A stretch of 64,000 nucleotides of DNA from Paracoccus stylophorae (GCF_028553765.1 NZ_CP067134.1:2275001-2339000); one strand, 5' to 3'; positions 38,481-47,216 are shown, counted from the first letter of the stretch. The notes: a model not told the origin generated them from the sequence alone. Program-made: numbers and translations.

Positions 38481-39423
38481 CCGCCATCCGATCCGGGCCG
38501 TCGGGGCCGCCGATCTGCTGCCCTACGATCCGCGTTTCATCCGCTCGCTCCGGAACCTCGGGATCCTGACCGAGCGCGAGGGCCTGCGCGACGATGGCGC
38601 GACCGTCCTGCAGGTCGTCGACGATGCGCTGGTCGCCATCGACCCGGAGACCGGCGCCTGCGAGCGCCATGACGATGCATTGGATGTCCAGACCTTCGAT
38701 ATCGATCTTGCCGCGATCTGTCGTGCGATCCGCGAGCAGTCGGGTCTGGAGGGGCCCGGCCCGTCGCCAATCTCGACGCGGGTGTGGCGGCTCGGCCGAT
38801 CTTCGCGGCACGGACGGGTGGCCGAGATATGCCTCGTGCGACGGCTGCGCGAGGAAACGGCGCAGGAGATCGTCGATCACGTGCGGGGCGCGATCGACAC
38901 GGAATCCTCGGTCGCGCTGATCAGCCTCGGCCGCTGCGATCTGCCCACCGCGGTCGCCCGCCAGCTCGACGCAATGCGCATGATCGTGGCCTTGGCCGAG
39001 GATCTGATGGGTCACGCCCCGGGCGCGCCCTTCGCACTGGACATCGACCGGATGCGCCTCGCGTCTTCGATGCCAGCCGTCGAGACCCGCCTGGTCGTCG
39101 ACCGGACAGGACGGCGCGTGATCTGCGAGGGCATCGAACTCGCTGTCGAGCCGCGGGACTTCGATGTGTTCGTCCTGCTGGCCGAAGAGGCAGCGGATGC
39201 CGGCGGCTGGGTACTGCGCGACAGCATCGCTGCGGCGCTTCGGGCCAGCACGGGGCGCGACGGCAATCCCGAGCAGGTCGATCGCAGCATAAATCGCCTG
39301 CGCGACATTTTCCGCAAGGAGCAGGGACTGTCCGGGGTTCCGAAGAACGGATTCATCGAAACGAAGTCCAAGGTCGGCTTTCGCCTGACATTCGCCGCCT
39401 CCGAGATCGGATTCATGGCCTAG
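38428..39423 (+). CDS. Protein with C-terminal OmpR-like winged helix, unknown N-terminal domain
   Basis: 331 residues. The C-terminal about 110 residues (VICEGIELAVEPRDFDVFVL, GNPEQVDRSINRLRDIFRKE, NGFIETKSKVGFRLTF) fit the OmpR/PhoB DNA-binding domain, with the wing ending GFIETKSKVGFRL. No receiver domain precedes it. The N-terminal part (RAVGAADLLPYDPRFIRSLR to TVLQVVDDALVAID) is unrecognised. It overlaps the upstream gene by 53 bp, so the two are probably translated together as a sensor-regulator or defence pair. Confidence 0.65.
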   Translation: MKSANAAGLIRLLLQQSDRHPIRAVGAADLLPYDPRFIRSLRNLGILTEREGLRDDGATVLQVVDDALVAIDPETGACERHDDALDVQTFDIDLAAICRAIREQSGLEGPGPSPISTRVWRLGRSSRHGRVAEICLVRRLREETAQEIVDHVRGAIDTESSVALISLGRCDLPTAVARQLDAMRMIVALAEDLMGHAPGAPFALDIDRMRLASSMPAVETRLVVDRTGRRVICEGIELAVEPRDFDVFVLLAEEAADAGGWVLRDSIAAALRASTGRDGNPEQVDRSINRLRDIFRKEQGLSGVPKNGFIETKSKVGFRLTFAASEIGFMA

Positions 39424-39439
39424 ACCCGTTCTTCGGCAC

Positions 39440-39474
39440 CGGGAGGTTTTCGGGAGGTTTTCGGGAGAAGCCCG
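39440..39474 (+). repeat. Tandem 11-bp repeats and small hairpin upstream of sigma-like gene
   Basis: CGGGAGGTTTT occurs twice head to tail (39440-39450, 39451-39461) followed by a partial third copy CGGGAGA that pairs with CCCGA to form a 5-bp hairpin. An A/T-rich string GATAAATAGTTTC follows. This could be an operator or promoter element for the plus-strand early genes. Confidence 0.5.
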
Positions 39475-39540
39475 AGAGATAAATAGTTTCAGCAGGTTGC
39501 ATCTTCGGCTGGTCACCAGAAACGACCAGGACCGAACGAC

Positions 39541-40134
39541 ATGCATCCGCCGATTTCCCCCGCCGACTTTGCCACCCTGATCGACGAGGCGACGGTCGCC
39601 GCGCGCCGCCTGCACCGCAGGCTGGTGCTGCCCGCCGCCGATCTAGACGACCTCTGCCAGGACCTGCTGCTCGATCTGATCTGCCGGTTGCCCGGTTTCG
39701 ATGCGCGCCGCGGCGGCATCGGCGCCTTCGCCAATATCGTCCTGCGCAACCAGTCCTCGCGGATTGCGATGCGCCATCACCGTCAGCGCCGGGCGCATGG
39801 CGGGAGGATGCTCTCGCTGGACATGCCCGCTGCCGGCGGGGTCGAACCGCTCGGCTGCCTGCTGGCGGAAGCCGATGGGCTGTCCACTTGGCACGGTCAG
39901 GACCTCTGCCCGATCGAGGAGGCCGAGCTGCGGCACGACCTCGCCCGTGCGCTGGGCGATCTGCCCGAGGACGCCCGCGGTCTCTGCGCGGCGCTCGGAT
40001 CCTGCGCCATCGCCGAGATCGTCGGTCGCAGCGGCACCTCCCGTTCCGCCCTCTACCGCCACATCGCCCGGCTGCGGCTCGACCTCGCCATGCGCGGGTT
40101 CGGGGTGCGGTGGGACGGATCAAAGGCGGCGTGA
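39541..40134 (+). CDS. Phage sigma-70-like regulatory protein
   Basis: 197 residues. Region-2-like start (RRLHRRLVLPAADLDDLCQD, LLLDLICRLPGFDARRGGIG, AFANIVLRNQSSRIAMRHHR) with a region-4-like end (LCAALGSCAIAEIVGRSGTS, RSALYRHIARLRLDLAMRGF). Such small sigma-like proteins head the early operon in Rhodobacteraceae prophages and are thought to direct transcription of the genes that follow. The motifs are recognisable but divergent. Confidence 0.75.
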   Translation: MHPPISPADFATLIDEATVAARRLHRRLVLPAADLDDLCQDLLLDLICRLPGFDARRGGIGAFANIVLRNQSSRIAMRHHRQRRAHGGRMLSLDMPAAGGVEPLGCLLAEADGLSTWHGQDLCPIEEAELRHDLARALGDLPEDARGLCAALGSCAIAEIVGRSGTSRSALYRHIARLRLDLAMRGFGVRWDGSKAA

Positions 40135-40156
40135 GTAGAGGGGAAAGGAGGAGATC

Positions 40157-40504
40157 ATGTTCAAGCCCGCCACCGCATTCACCCCGATCCGGCCCCGGCC
40201 GCTCACCGATATCGAGTTCTGCGCCTGGATCGGCCAAGCCGTGCCCGGCGACCGGCTGGAATACCATCGCGGCTTCCTCGGCATCGACACCACGGCGGTG
40301 ATCTCGACCCTGGCGGAGCCGGAGCGCCGCAGGCTCGGGGCGCTGGCCAGCGCGGCATACCGCGCCTTCGACGCCGCGCTGATCCATCTGGTGCAGGTCC
40401 GGGTCGGCCCCGACCGCTTCGCCTATCTCGCCATCGCGCGGACGAAGCCCCGCAATGCGCCGATCCCGTTTTCTCAGCTCATCGTCACAGAGGAGGCCGC
40501 CTGA
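40157..40504 (+). CDS. Small phage early protein, unknown
   Basis: 115 residues after GGAAAGGAGGAGATC. TDIEFCAWIGQAVPGDRLEY and EYHRGFLGIDTT, then LAEPERRRLGALASAAYRAF and the ending VGPDRFAYLAIARTK are visible. No domain recognised. Its stop overlaps the next start (TGATG), so it is part of a coupled early operon. Confidence 0.7.
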   Translation: MFKPATAFTPIRPRPLTDIEFCAWIGQAVPGDRLEYHRGFLGIDTTAVISTLAEPERRRLGALASAAYRAFDAALIHLVQVRVGPDRFAYLAIARTKPRNAPIPFSQLIVTEEAA

Positions 40505-40896
40505 TGCGCGCCACCCTCGCCTGGATCGGGGATCGGCTCCCGCCATCGCTTTACTTCCTTCTGGCCGGAAGCCCGGCCGCATCCCTGACCGGAGATCCTG
40601 ACATGACCGAACCCAACGGCCCCCTTGCGCGCCTGCGCCGCGCGTTCCGCAACTTTGAGGATCTGCCCGAGGTGATCCCCCTTTCGTGGCGTCCCGGCAT
40701 TGCCACGGAGCCGCTGCCCGTCGAGACCGCAAGCGTCGATGATATCGCGATCGCGATCGTCGCCGCGAATGCCGAACTCTCAGCGGCCATCCAGCGATCC
40801 TCGGCGCTGGAAAAGCTCCACCGTCTGGCGCGTGAAGCCGGGGCTGTCGGCACGGACAGCGCCGTGGATGCGGCCCTGAAACGGGAGGGGCGCTGA
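40504..40896 (+). CDS. Small phage early protein, unknown
   Basis: 130 residues from the ATG at 40504, which has AGGAGG seven bases upstream. An alternative start at 40603 (MTEPNGPLARLRRAFRNFED) also has GGAGATCCTGAC before it and would give a 97-residue protein. The part after 40603 looks more protein-like (acidic and helical). Its stop overlaps the next gene. Function unknown. Confidence 0.65.
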   Translation: MRATLAWIGDRLPPSLYFLLAGSPAASLTGDPDMTEPNGPLARLRRAFRNFEDLPEVIPLSWRPGIATEPLPVETASVDDIAIAIVAANAELSAAIQRSSALEKLHRLAREAGAVGTDSAVDAALKREGR

Positions 40897-41414
40897 TGGC
40901 CATGCCGTTCCCCAGCACCGATGCGCCGACAGAGGCACGCTTCGACAACGTGCCGAAGTTCGACGATCTCGACCGGCTGTCCATCGGCGACATCGCGGAC
41001 ATGCCGCCCGATCTGCTTTTGGCATTGCAGGAGGCAGCGGCCACCGAAACTGCCCGGGTCAAGCGCCTGAAGGACCGTTTCGAGGCGGCACTGGCGCAGC
41101 GATATGGCGCCGCAACCGAGGCCGAGCGGTCTGCGCAGGGCAAGACCTCCGGCACCGTCCGGATCGAGGATACGGGCGTCGTGGTCATCGCGGACCTGCC
41201 GAAGAAGGTCACCTGGGATCAGGACCGGCTGGCCTCCATGGCGGCACGCATCACGGCCTCCGGTGACGATCCGACCGAGTATCTCGAGATCGCCTATCGC
41301 GTGCCCGAGCGGCGCTTCACCGCCTGGCCCGAGGCGATGCGGGATGGCTTCGCGAGCGCCCGCAGCGAGACCACCGGCAAACCCGCATTCCGGCTCGAGG
41401 CCCGAGACCGGTGA
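40896..41414 (+). CDS. Phage early protein of unknown function, next to recombinase
   Basis: 172 residues. A helical N-terminal half (MPPDLLLALQEAAATETARV, KRLKDRFEAALAQRYGA) is followed by a beta-rich part (SGTVRIEDTGVVVIADLPKK, EYLEIAYRVPERRFTAWPEA). The layout resembles small proteins that accompany phage single-strand annealing or Sak4 recombination modules. No catalytic motif is evident. Confidence 0.7.
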   Translation: MAMPFPSTDAPTEARFDNVPKFDDLDRLSIGDIADMPPDLLLALQEAAATETARVKRLKDRFEAALAQRYGAATEAERSAQGKTSGTVRIEDTGVVVIADLPKKVTWDQDRLASMAARITASGDDPTEYLEIAYRVPERRFTAWPEAMRDGFASARSETTGKPAFRLEARDR

Positions 41415-41515
41415 CGCGCGGCGGTGGGTCGCCCGGACGGCAACGCCGGGCAGGTTCCCCTTCGGCACCCGGTCACCCCCGCCGCCGCGCAACTTCCAAT
41501 CCTTCGGAGAACAAC

Positions 41516-42373
41516 ATGACTTTCCGCATCATCACCGCCGACGAACGGCTCTCGGCCGCCGAGAACAAGACCTCGCTGGCGATCTTCGGCCCGCCCGGCG
41601 TCGGCAAGACCACGCTGCTGAAATCCCTGCCCGCCGAGGAGACCGTCTGCCTCGACCTCGAGGCCGGCATGAAGTCGGTGCAGGACTGGCGCGGCGCCTC
41701 GATCCCGGTGCGCAGCTTCACCGACTTCCGCGATCTGGTCGTGCTGATCGGCGGCCCGGACCCGGCGCAGCATCCACAGTCCTGGTACGGCACCGAGCGC
41801 CATGCTTGGCTGCAGGCCCAGCATCGGGACAGCGGCATCGAGGCGTTCCTCGCCGCGCGCCGCATCGTCTTCGTCGACTCGATCACCGACCTGACGCGGC
41901 AGGCCATGGCCTATGCCCGACAGCAGCCGGAAGCCTTCTCGGACCGCACCGGCAAACCGGATGTGCGCGGCGCCTATGGGCTCTTGGGCCGCGAGGTGAT
42001 CCAGGCGCTGAAGCATTTGCAGCATGCCCGCGGCAAGACCGTGATCTTCGTCGGCGTGCTGGAAAAGGTCACCGACGAGTTCGGCACGGTCACCTGGCAG
42101 CCGCAGATGGAAGGCAGCAAGGCCGGCCGCGAGCTTCCCGGCATCGTCGATCAGGTGGTCTCGATGCAGCTCTTCGCCCGCGATGCCGAGGGCGGCTGGT
42201 TGCTGGACGAGACCGCCTCCGAGCGCCGCCTCGTCTGCAAATCCGGCAACCCCTGGAGCCTGCCGGCCAAGGACCGATCTGGCCGTCTCGACATGACCGA
42301 ACCGCCCGACCTCGGCGCGCTGCTCGCGCGGATCGACGGTCGCGCCTCCCATCAACCCGCTTTTGCCTCCTGA
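41516..42373 (+). CDS. Sak4-like RecA-family ATPase (phage recombinase)
   Basis: 285 residues; start MTFRIITADERLSAAENKTS after CGGAGAACAAC. Walker A GPPGVGKTT at residues 25-33 and Walker B RIVFVDSITDL near 120 fit the shortened RecA core of Sak4-type proteins, found in place of RecT or Beta in many siphophages. It should promote strand annealing and exchange of phage DNA. An SSB-like gene follows 18 bp downstream, as is usual for Sak4 modules. Confidence 0.87.
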   Translation: MTFRIITADERLSAAENKTSLAIFGPPGVGKTTLLKSLPAEETVCLDLEAGMKSVQDWRGASIPVRSFTDFRDLVVLIGGPDPAQHPQSWYGTERHAWLQAQHRDSGIEAFLAARRIVFVDSITDLTRQAMAYARQQPEAFSDRTGKPDVRGAYGLLGREVIQALKHLQHARGKTVIFVGVLEKVTDEFGTVTWQPQMEGSKAGRELPGIVDQVVSMQLFARDAEGGWLLDETASERRLVCKSGNPWSLPAKDRSGRLDMTEPPDLGALLARIDGRASHQPAFAS

Positions 42374-42391
42374 TCCCTGAAAGGAACTGAC

Positions 42392-43153
42392 ATGAGCTAC
42401 GATCTGAATGACGCCCAGCCGCAGATGGCCCCGATCGGCGAATTGATCCCCGACGGCACCTTCGCCAAGGTGCGTCTGACCATCCGCCCCGGCGGGGTGA
42501 ACGGCGCCACACCGATGGATGCGGGGGTGCTGAAAGCCTCGCAATCGAGCGACGCGAAGATGCTCGATTGCGAATTCACCGTGGTCGAAGGCCCACATGC
42601 CCGCCGCAAGTTCTGGCAGAGCTTCACCGTCGCCGGTGGCAAGGTGGATGAGAAGGGCCAGTCCATCGGCTGGAAGATCTCGAAAGCCAGCTTTCGCGCC
42701 ATGGTCGACAGCGCTCTCGGCCTCGATCCCAAGGACGAAAGCCCTGCCGCCAAGGCCAAGCGGGTGCTGCCCGGCCTCAAGCATCTCGACGGCATCACCT
42801 TTGCCGCCCGGGTCATGGTGGAACCCGCCTCCAACCCGCAATACCGCGATCAGAACCGCATCGCCAACGTCGTTCTGCCCGACGAGCCGCAGCATGGGCC
42901 GGTCATGCGCGGCGAAAGCGTTCCGCCCGAGCCCGTCAACGCCCCGCCGCGCAAGACCGCGAGCAGCACGCCGCCGGGCTGGCAGGCCCCGGCACCGGCA
43001 TGGGGCGCGGCGCAGCCGGCCCCCGCGGCCCCGAACTGGGGCGCGCAACCCGGCCCCGCGGCCTCGGCACCGGCACCACAACCGGCGTCGCCGCAGCCCG
43101 CTGTCGCGGGGGCGCCGGGGGCGCCAGCGATGCCCGCCTGGCTCAATGGCTGA
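42392..43153 (+). CDS. Phage SSB-like / DUF669-type protein with long disordered tail
   Basis: 253 residues. The N-terminal globular part (GELIPDGTFAKVRLTIRPGG, SSDAKMLDCEFTVVEGPHAR, FWQSFTVAG) resembles phage DUF669 / single-strand-binding proteins. From about residue 165 there is an Ala/Pro/Gly/Trp-rich disordered tail ending MPAWLNG. Bacterial SSB tails end in acidic DDDxPF; here the tip is aromatic but not acidic. It pairs with the Sak4 gene just upstream. Confidence 0.75.
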   Translation: MSYDLNDAQPQMAPIGELIPDGTFAKVRLTIRPGGVNGATPMDAGVLKASQSSDAKMLDCEFTVVEGPHARRKFWQSFTVAGGKVDEKGQSIGWKISKASFRAMVDSALGLDPKDESPAAKAKRVLPGLKHLDGITFAARVMVEPASNPQYRDQNRIANVVLPDEPQHGPVMRGESVPPEPVNAPPRKTASSTPPGWQAPAPAWGAAQPAPAAPNWGAQPGPAASAPAPQPASPQPAVAGAPGAPAMPAWLNG

Positions 43154-43436
43154 GGCACGACCCAGTCGGCGGGCGCGGAAACCCAACAAGGAGTCGCACC
43201 CGCCGAGCGAGGCAGATCGCTGGCAGGCACAGGTGACGCGCGAGGCCGCGCTGGAGATCGGAAAATGGCTCGAGGCCCGCGGAAGACTGCACCACCCCAT
43301 CGCAAGCCTTACCATCGGCGATCTCGAGGCCATGGCCAGCAACGCGATCTCGCGCTGGATCGTGCTGCAGTCGCAGCGCCTGCACCGGCAGGATTGGCCG
43401 CCAGACGACCCGATCGTGACGCTCTTGCTCGGGTGA
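43146..43436 (+). CDS. Small phage protein, unknown
   Basis: 96 residues, start overlapping the SSB-like stop. A basic N-terminus (MAEARPSRRARKPNKE) is followed by a helical body WQAQVTREAALEIGKWLEAR and AISRWIVLQSQRLHRQDWPP. Coupled at both ends to its neighbours. No family recognised. Confidence 0.7.
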   Translation: MAEARPSRRARKPNKESHPPSEADRWQAQVTREAALEIGKWLEARGRLHHPIASLTIGDLEAMASNAISRWIVLQSQRLHRQDWPPDDPIVTLLLG

Positions 43437-43804
43437 CGCCCTGCGCGGTCTGCGCGCGCGAGGCGCGCGGCTTCGGCTACTGCCACGGCCTGCGCTGGGA
43501 TCGTCACCCGCATTACCGCTTCTGCTCGCGTCGTTGTCAGGACGCGGGCAGCGCAATCGCCCAAAGGAATAATGGCATGATCGACAAGACCGCCCGCGAG
43601 GCACAGGCGATCCGCGATGCGCGGCGGCTGTTTGCCGAAACGCTCAACGATCTCGGGCTGATGGCGCCCTTCTTCGACCGCAGCCCCGCCGAGATCGACC
43701 GCCTGATCGAGGCGGCCGTCACCGGCTACATCGACAGCATGCAGGACCAGGCCGCGCGCAAGGAGCGCAGCGGCACCGTCCTCGACGACGAAATTCCGTT
43801 TTGA
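43433..43804 (+). CDS. DUF6511-like zinc-finger phage protein
   Basis: 123 residues with a GTG start overlapping the previous stop (GTGA). The cysteines CAVCAREARGFGYCHG and FCSRRCQDAG form two CxxC-type knuckles, a treble-clef-like zinc finger. A helical domain (KTAREAQAIRDARRLFAETL, IDRLIEAAVTGYID) follows. The family is common in Rhodobacteraceae phage replication regions. DNA or protein binding is likely. Confidence 0.75.
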   Translation: MTPCAVCAREARGFGYCHGLRWDRHPHYRFCSRRCQDAGSAIAQRNNGMIDKTAREAQAIRDARRLFAETLNDLGLMAPFFDRSPAEIDRLIEAAVTGYIDSMQDQAARKERSGTVLDDEIPF

Positions 43805-43814
43805 GGGGCACGCC

Positions 43815-44030
43815 ATGATCGACCTGAATGAAGAATTGGCAGCCTGCAGCTGGACGGGGCTTCTTGCTGCCGCCACCGAGAACGTCGTCACCGAGTTCGA
43901 GATCGAGTTCTGCGACGGCCTTCGCCAGAAGCTCGACCGGTTCGGCGCCCGCGCCCGGCTGACGGACGCCCAGTTTCACAAGCTGACCTGCATCGCGCAG
44001 GCCGGCGGGTTCTGGGAGCGCGACCAATGA
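43815..44030 (+). CDS. Small phage protein, unknown
   Basis: 71 residues: MIDLNEELAACSWTGLLAAA, VVTEFEIEFCDGLRQKLDRF and LTDAQFHKLTCIAQAGG. Its first 14 bases are repeated at the start of the next gene. It overlaps that gene by 4 bases. Function unknown. Confidence 0.65.
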   Translation: MIDLNEELAACSWTGLLAAATENVVTEFEIEFCDGLRQKLDRFGARARLTDAQFHKLTCIAQAGGFWERDQ

Positions 44031-44824
44031 TCGACCTGAACCATGGCTCGGGCTGCCTCTATGGCGCTGCCGTGCCACGCCCACCGATTGCAGAAGGCAT
44101 CGCGGCCGCCATCGACACCGCCCTGGTAGCGCGCAATCGAGCCGAACGGCCCCGAACCTATGTCAGCTCCTCCGGGCTCGGCCGCGACTGCCTGCGCCAG
44201 ATCCAGTATGATTTTCTGGCCGTACCCAAGGACGAGGGTCAGGGGTTCGCGCCCCGCACATTGCGCATCTTCGAGGCCGGGCACCGGGCCGAGGATATCG
44301 TCGCCGGCTGGTTCCGGATCGCCGGCTTCGATCTGCGCACCGAGCGCCCCGATGGCCGCCAGTTCGGCTTCGAGGCACTTGCCGGCCGGTTCAAGGGCCA
44401 TATCGACGGCTGCCTCGTCTCCGGTCCCGTCGCCATGGACTACCCGGCGCTCTGGGAGAACAAGGCGCTCGGTGCATCCAGCTGGAAGGATGTGGTCAAG
44501 CGCGGCGTCAGCCTCGCGCGGCCGGTCTATGCCGCCCAGATCGCGCTCTATCAGGCCTATCTCGACCTGCCGAACCCGGCGCTGTTTACCGCGCTGAACC
44601 GCGACACGATGGAGCTCTACAGCGAGCTGGTGCCCTTCGACGCTCGTCTCGCGCAGGAGATGTCCGATCGTGCTGTTGCCGTGGTCCGCGTCTCCGAGGC
44701 CGGTGAGTGGCTGCCGCGCGCCGCCGCCGAGCCCACCGCCGTCACCTGTCGTGGCGGCATGGCGGCCGGCAAATGGCACGCGCCCTGTGCGTGGGCGGCA
44801 CGGTGCTGGAGTGAGCGGTCATGA
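44027..44824 (+). CDS. PD-(D/E)XK family nuclease of the phage recombination module
   Basis: 265 residues. The nuclease core shows a conserved SGLGRDCLRQIQYDF start, FEAGHRAEDIVAGWF, and the catalytic GHIDGCLVSG with LWENKALGASSW (Asp then Glu-x-Lys). VYAAQIALYQAYLDLP is the QxxxY helix. This is the Cas4/RecB-like exonuclease type that partners Sak-type recombinases. Cysteines near the C-terminus (TCRGG, PCAWAARCW) may bind a metal or iron-sulfur cluster. Confidence 0.85.
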   Translation: MIDLNHGSGCLYGAAVPRPPIAEGIAAAIDTALVARNRAERPRTYVSSSGLGRDCLRQIQYDFLAVPKDEGQGFAPRTLRIFEAGHRAEDIVAGWFRIAGFDLRTERPDGRQFGFEALAGRFKGHIDGCLVSGPVAMDYPALWENKALGASSWKDVVKRGVSLARPVYAAQIALYQAYLDLPNPALFTALNRDTMELYSELVPFDARLAQEMSDRAVAVVRVSEAGEWLPRAAAEPTAVTCRGGMAAGKWHAPCAWAARCWSERS

Positions 44825-45573
44825 TCCCTGACGCTTACGAGTTGAAACGCATCCTGCGCACGCATCGCGCGCGCTTCTGGTCCTCCGACCTGCTCGCGGC
44901 GGCCGAGTTCGCGCCGATCTACTTCTTCGACGATCAGGCCGCCTTCGACAGCGATGTCGTCGATCAGGCGATGACGCGCGTGTTCTCGGGGCCGATCCGA
45001 CTGCCGCATCCGAGCGTGATCTTCGAGCTGCGCGAACAGCGGTCGGCACCTTCCGGCCTGGTCGTCTGCGCATGCCAGAAGGGCGATATCGTCGAGGCGG
45101 TGTTCCTGATGCGCAGGCGGGCGCCGCGCGGCTGGACCGACTGCCTGGTCCGGGTCTGGCTGCACCCCGACGGCATGGCCGAGATCGAGGGCAATCCGGC
45201 CGAGCGGGAGGACCAGACTATTCGCGGCCATGGCGAGGTCGCTGCCGGGATCGTCTGGCGGGCGCTGACCATCCTCGGCGCGGCACCAGACATCCGCGAC
45301 CAGAAGGTATCGCTGGCGAAGCGCTCGCGCCTGGCCCGCGAGGGCGTGCGCGGCTGGGTCTGGCACCAGGTGGCCATCGACCCGGCCCGGTTGCGCGCCG
45401 CCGTCCCGCCGCAGGGCGGCAGCCATGCCAGCCCGCGCTGGCACCTGCGTCGCGGTCACTGGCGGCAACTGGCCGATGGCCGGCGCGTCTTCGTGCGCCA
45501 ATGCGAGGTCGGCGATCCGACCCGCGGCGGCGTGGTCAAGGATTACACCGTGGAGATTCCAGGACATGAGTGA
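44821..45573 (+). CDS. Phage early protein, unknown
   Basis: 250 residues, coupled to the nuclease gene by a 4-bp overlap. Notable segments are RTHRARFWSSDLLAAAEFAP, GLVVCACQKGDIVEAVFLMR and a basic C-terminal section SPRWHLRRGHWRQLADGRRV followed by FVRQCEVGDPTRGG. The last section resembles small phage proteins of unknown role that lie near helicases. No enzyme motif recognised. Confidence 0.65.
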   Translation: MIPDAYELKRILRTHRARFWSSDLLAAAEFAPIYFFDDQAAFDSDVVDQAMTRVFSGPIRLPHPSVIFELREQRSAPSGLVVCACQKGDIVEAVFLMRRRAPRGWTDCLVRVWLHPDGMAEIEGNPAEREDQTIRGHGEVAAGIVWRALTILGAAPDIRDQKVSLAKRSRLAREGVRGWVWHQVAIDPARLRAAVPPQGGSHASPRWHLRRGHWRQLADGRRVFVRQCEVGDPTRGGVVKDYTVEIPGHE

Positions 45574-46885
45574 TTTCACCCCATCGGCCGCGCAGGCCGC
45601 AGCCATTGCCGCGATCCGCGACTGGTTCGAGACCCGCAGCGAACAACAGCAGGTGTTCCGCCTCTTCGGCTATGCCGGCAGCGGGAAATCCACCGTGCTG
45701 AAATTCGCCCTCGACGAGCTTGGCCTCTCGCCCCATCGCAGCGCCCGGGACGGCAATTGCCTGCCGGGCGTGGTCACCGCCACATTCACCGGCAAGGCGG
45801 CGCTGGTGCTGACCCGCAAGGGCACGCCCGCACGCACCATCCATAGCCTGATCTATTCGGTGATCGAGGCGACCGAGGAAGATATCGAGGCCGCCGCAGA
45901 GAAGGTGCGGCAGGCCGAGATCGCCGCTCGGCGTCTGACCGGCTTCGCGAAGATCACGGCCGAGGCCACCATCGAGGCCATGCGCCAGGCGCTGTCGGCG
46001 ATGAAGCACCCGCGTTTCGCGCTGAACCCGCAAAGCGATGCCGCCGATGCAAGGCTGATCGTGCTCGACGAGGTGTCGATGGTCGGCGAGGAAATGGCCC
46101 GCGACCTGATGAGCTTCGGCAAGCCGATCCTCGTGCTCGGCGATCCGGGCCAGCTGCCGCCGATCAAGGGCGAAGGCGCCTTCACCCGCGATGCGCCCGA
46201 CGTCATGCTGACCGAGATCCACCGCCAGGCGGCGGAAAGCGCCATCATCCGCCTCGCCACCATGGCCCGGATGGGCGAGCCGATCGGGTTCGGCAGCTAC
46301 GACACCTATGTCGCCAAGCTGCGCAAGGGCGATATCAGCCCGGAACAGGCCCTGCGCGGCGGCCAGCTGATCTGCGGCATGAACGCCACGCGGCTGCAGA
46401 TCAACAACGCCATGCGCGCCGCCTCGGGACTGGGCGGCTCATATCTGCCCACGGGCGCGGCCGAGAAGATCATCTGCCTCAAGAACGACAGTGCCCTCGG
46501 GTTGATCAACGGCATGTTCCTCACGCTGGAGGATATCGTCGACGAGGGCACGCTCTATTTCTCGGCCGTGGTCCATGACGAGGATGGCCGCCGTGTCGCC
46601 CCCCACGACAGCGACGGCGGTCCCGGACGCCTGCGCATCTACAAGGGGCATTTCGAGGATCACGTCGCCTATGACGCCAAGCGCCACGATCGCGATTACA
46701 AGGAGAAGCGCAAGCTGACCGAGGCGACCTTCGGCTGGGCGATCACCGCCCACAAGGCGCAGGGCTCGCAATGGGAGAACGTCATCGTCTGGGATGACGG
46801 GCTTGGCCGCAGCGACCTCGACCGCCGTCGCTGGCTCTATACCGCCATCACCCGCGCCGAACGCGGGCTCGTTCTGCTGGCCTGA
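45566..46885 (+). CDS. RecD/TraA-like superfamily 1 DNA helicase
   Basis: 439 residues; start MSDFTPSAAQAAAIAAIRDW. Walker A GYAGSGKST at 35-43, Walker B VLDEVSMVG near 168, motif III LVLGDPGQLPPIKG and the UvrD_C_2-type end TFGWAITAHKAQGSQWENVI with a final YTAITRAERGLVLLA. This fits RecD2/Dda-like 5'-3' helicases used by phages for recombination and replication restart. It follows the nuclease gene group and overlaps its upstream neighbour. Confidence 0.9.
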   Translation: MSDFTPSAAQAAAIAAIRDWFETRSEQQQVFRLFGYAGSGKSTVLKFALDELGLSPHRSARDGNCLPGVVTATFTGKAALVLTRKGTPARTIHSLIYSVIEATEEDIEAAAEKVRQAEIAARRLTGFAKITAEATIEAMRQALSAMKHPRFALNPQSDAADARLIVLDEVSMVGEEMARDLMSFGKPILVLGDPGQLPPIKGEGAFTRDAPDVMLTEIHRQAAESAIIRLATMARMGEPIGFGSYDTYVAKLRKGDISPEQALRGGQLICGMNATRLQINNAMRAASGLGGSYLPTGAAEKIICLKNDSALGLINGMFLTLEDIVDEGTLYFSAVVHDEDGRRVAPHDSDGGPGRLRIYKGHFEDHVAYDAKRHDRDYKEKRKLTEATFGWAITAHKAQGSQWENVIVWDDGLGRSDLDRRRWLYTAITRAERGLVLLA

Positions 46886-46910
46886 TGTCACCGCTGGGAA
46901 AGGAGGAACC

Positions 46911-47216
46911 ATGAAGAACCTGTCGGGTGATCCGCGATCGGCGGAGGAGAAGGACGCGAAGCGGCGGGCATTCGCGGAAAAGGCTGGAAAGAGCGTCGAT
47001 GAGGTCCGGGCGCTCGAGGAAGCGCTGTGCAGGGTGCCGATAGAACGCTTTCTCGATGAGCTTTTCGGACCAGATCACAGTGCGTTCTACGACGAGGGTG
47101 AAGATCTTTGGATCGTGCCGGACCGGAAGCATCAGGGGCCGGGCTTCGGCTTCATCGCTGTGCGCAGCGATCGAAGCTGGTTCACGGGTGTGGTGAAGCC
47201 GGAGGTATTCCAGTGA
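46911..47216 (+). CDS. Small phage protein between helicase and primase
   Basis: 101 residues after AGGAGGAACC. GKSVDEVRALEEALCRVPIE, FLDELFGPDHSAFYDEGEDL and the C-terminal FIAVRSDRSWFTGVVKP are visible. Its stop overlaps the next gene's GTG start. Function unknown. Confidence 0.7.
   Translation: MKNLSGDPRSAEEKDAKRRAFAEKAGKSVDEVRALEEALCRVPIERFLDELFGPDHSAFYDEGEDLWIVPDRKHQGPGFGFIAVRSDRSWFTGVVKPEVFQ

Noticed and set aside
41294..43891. 865-codon minus-strand open frame
   Set aside because: Opposite the Sak4, SSB-like and small phage genes, which have strong motifs and overlapping starts.
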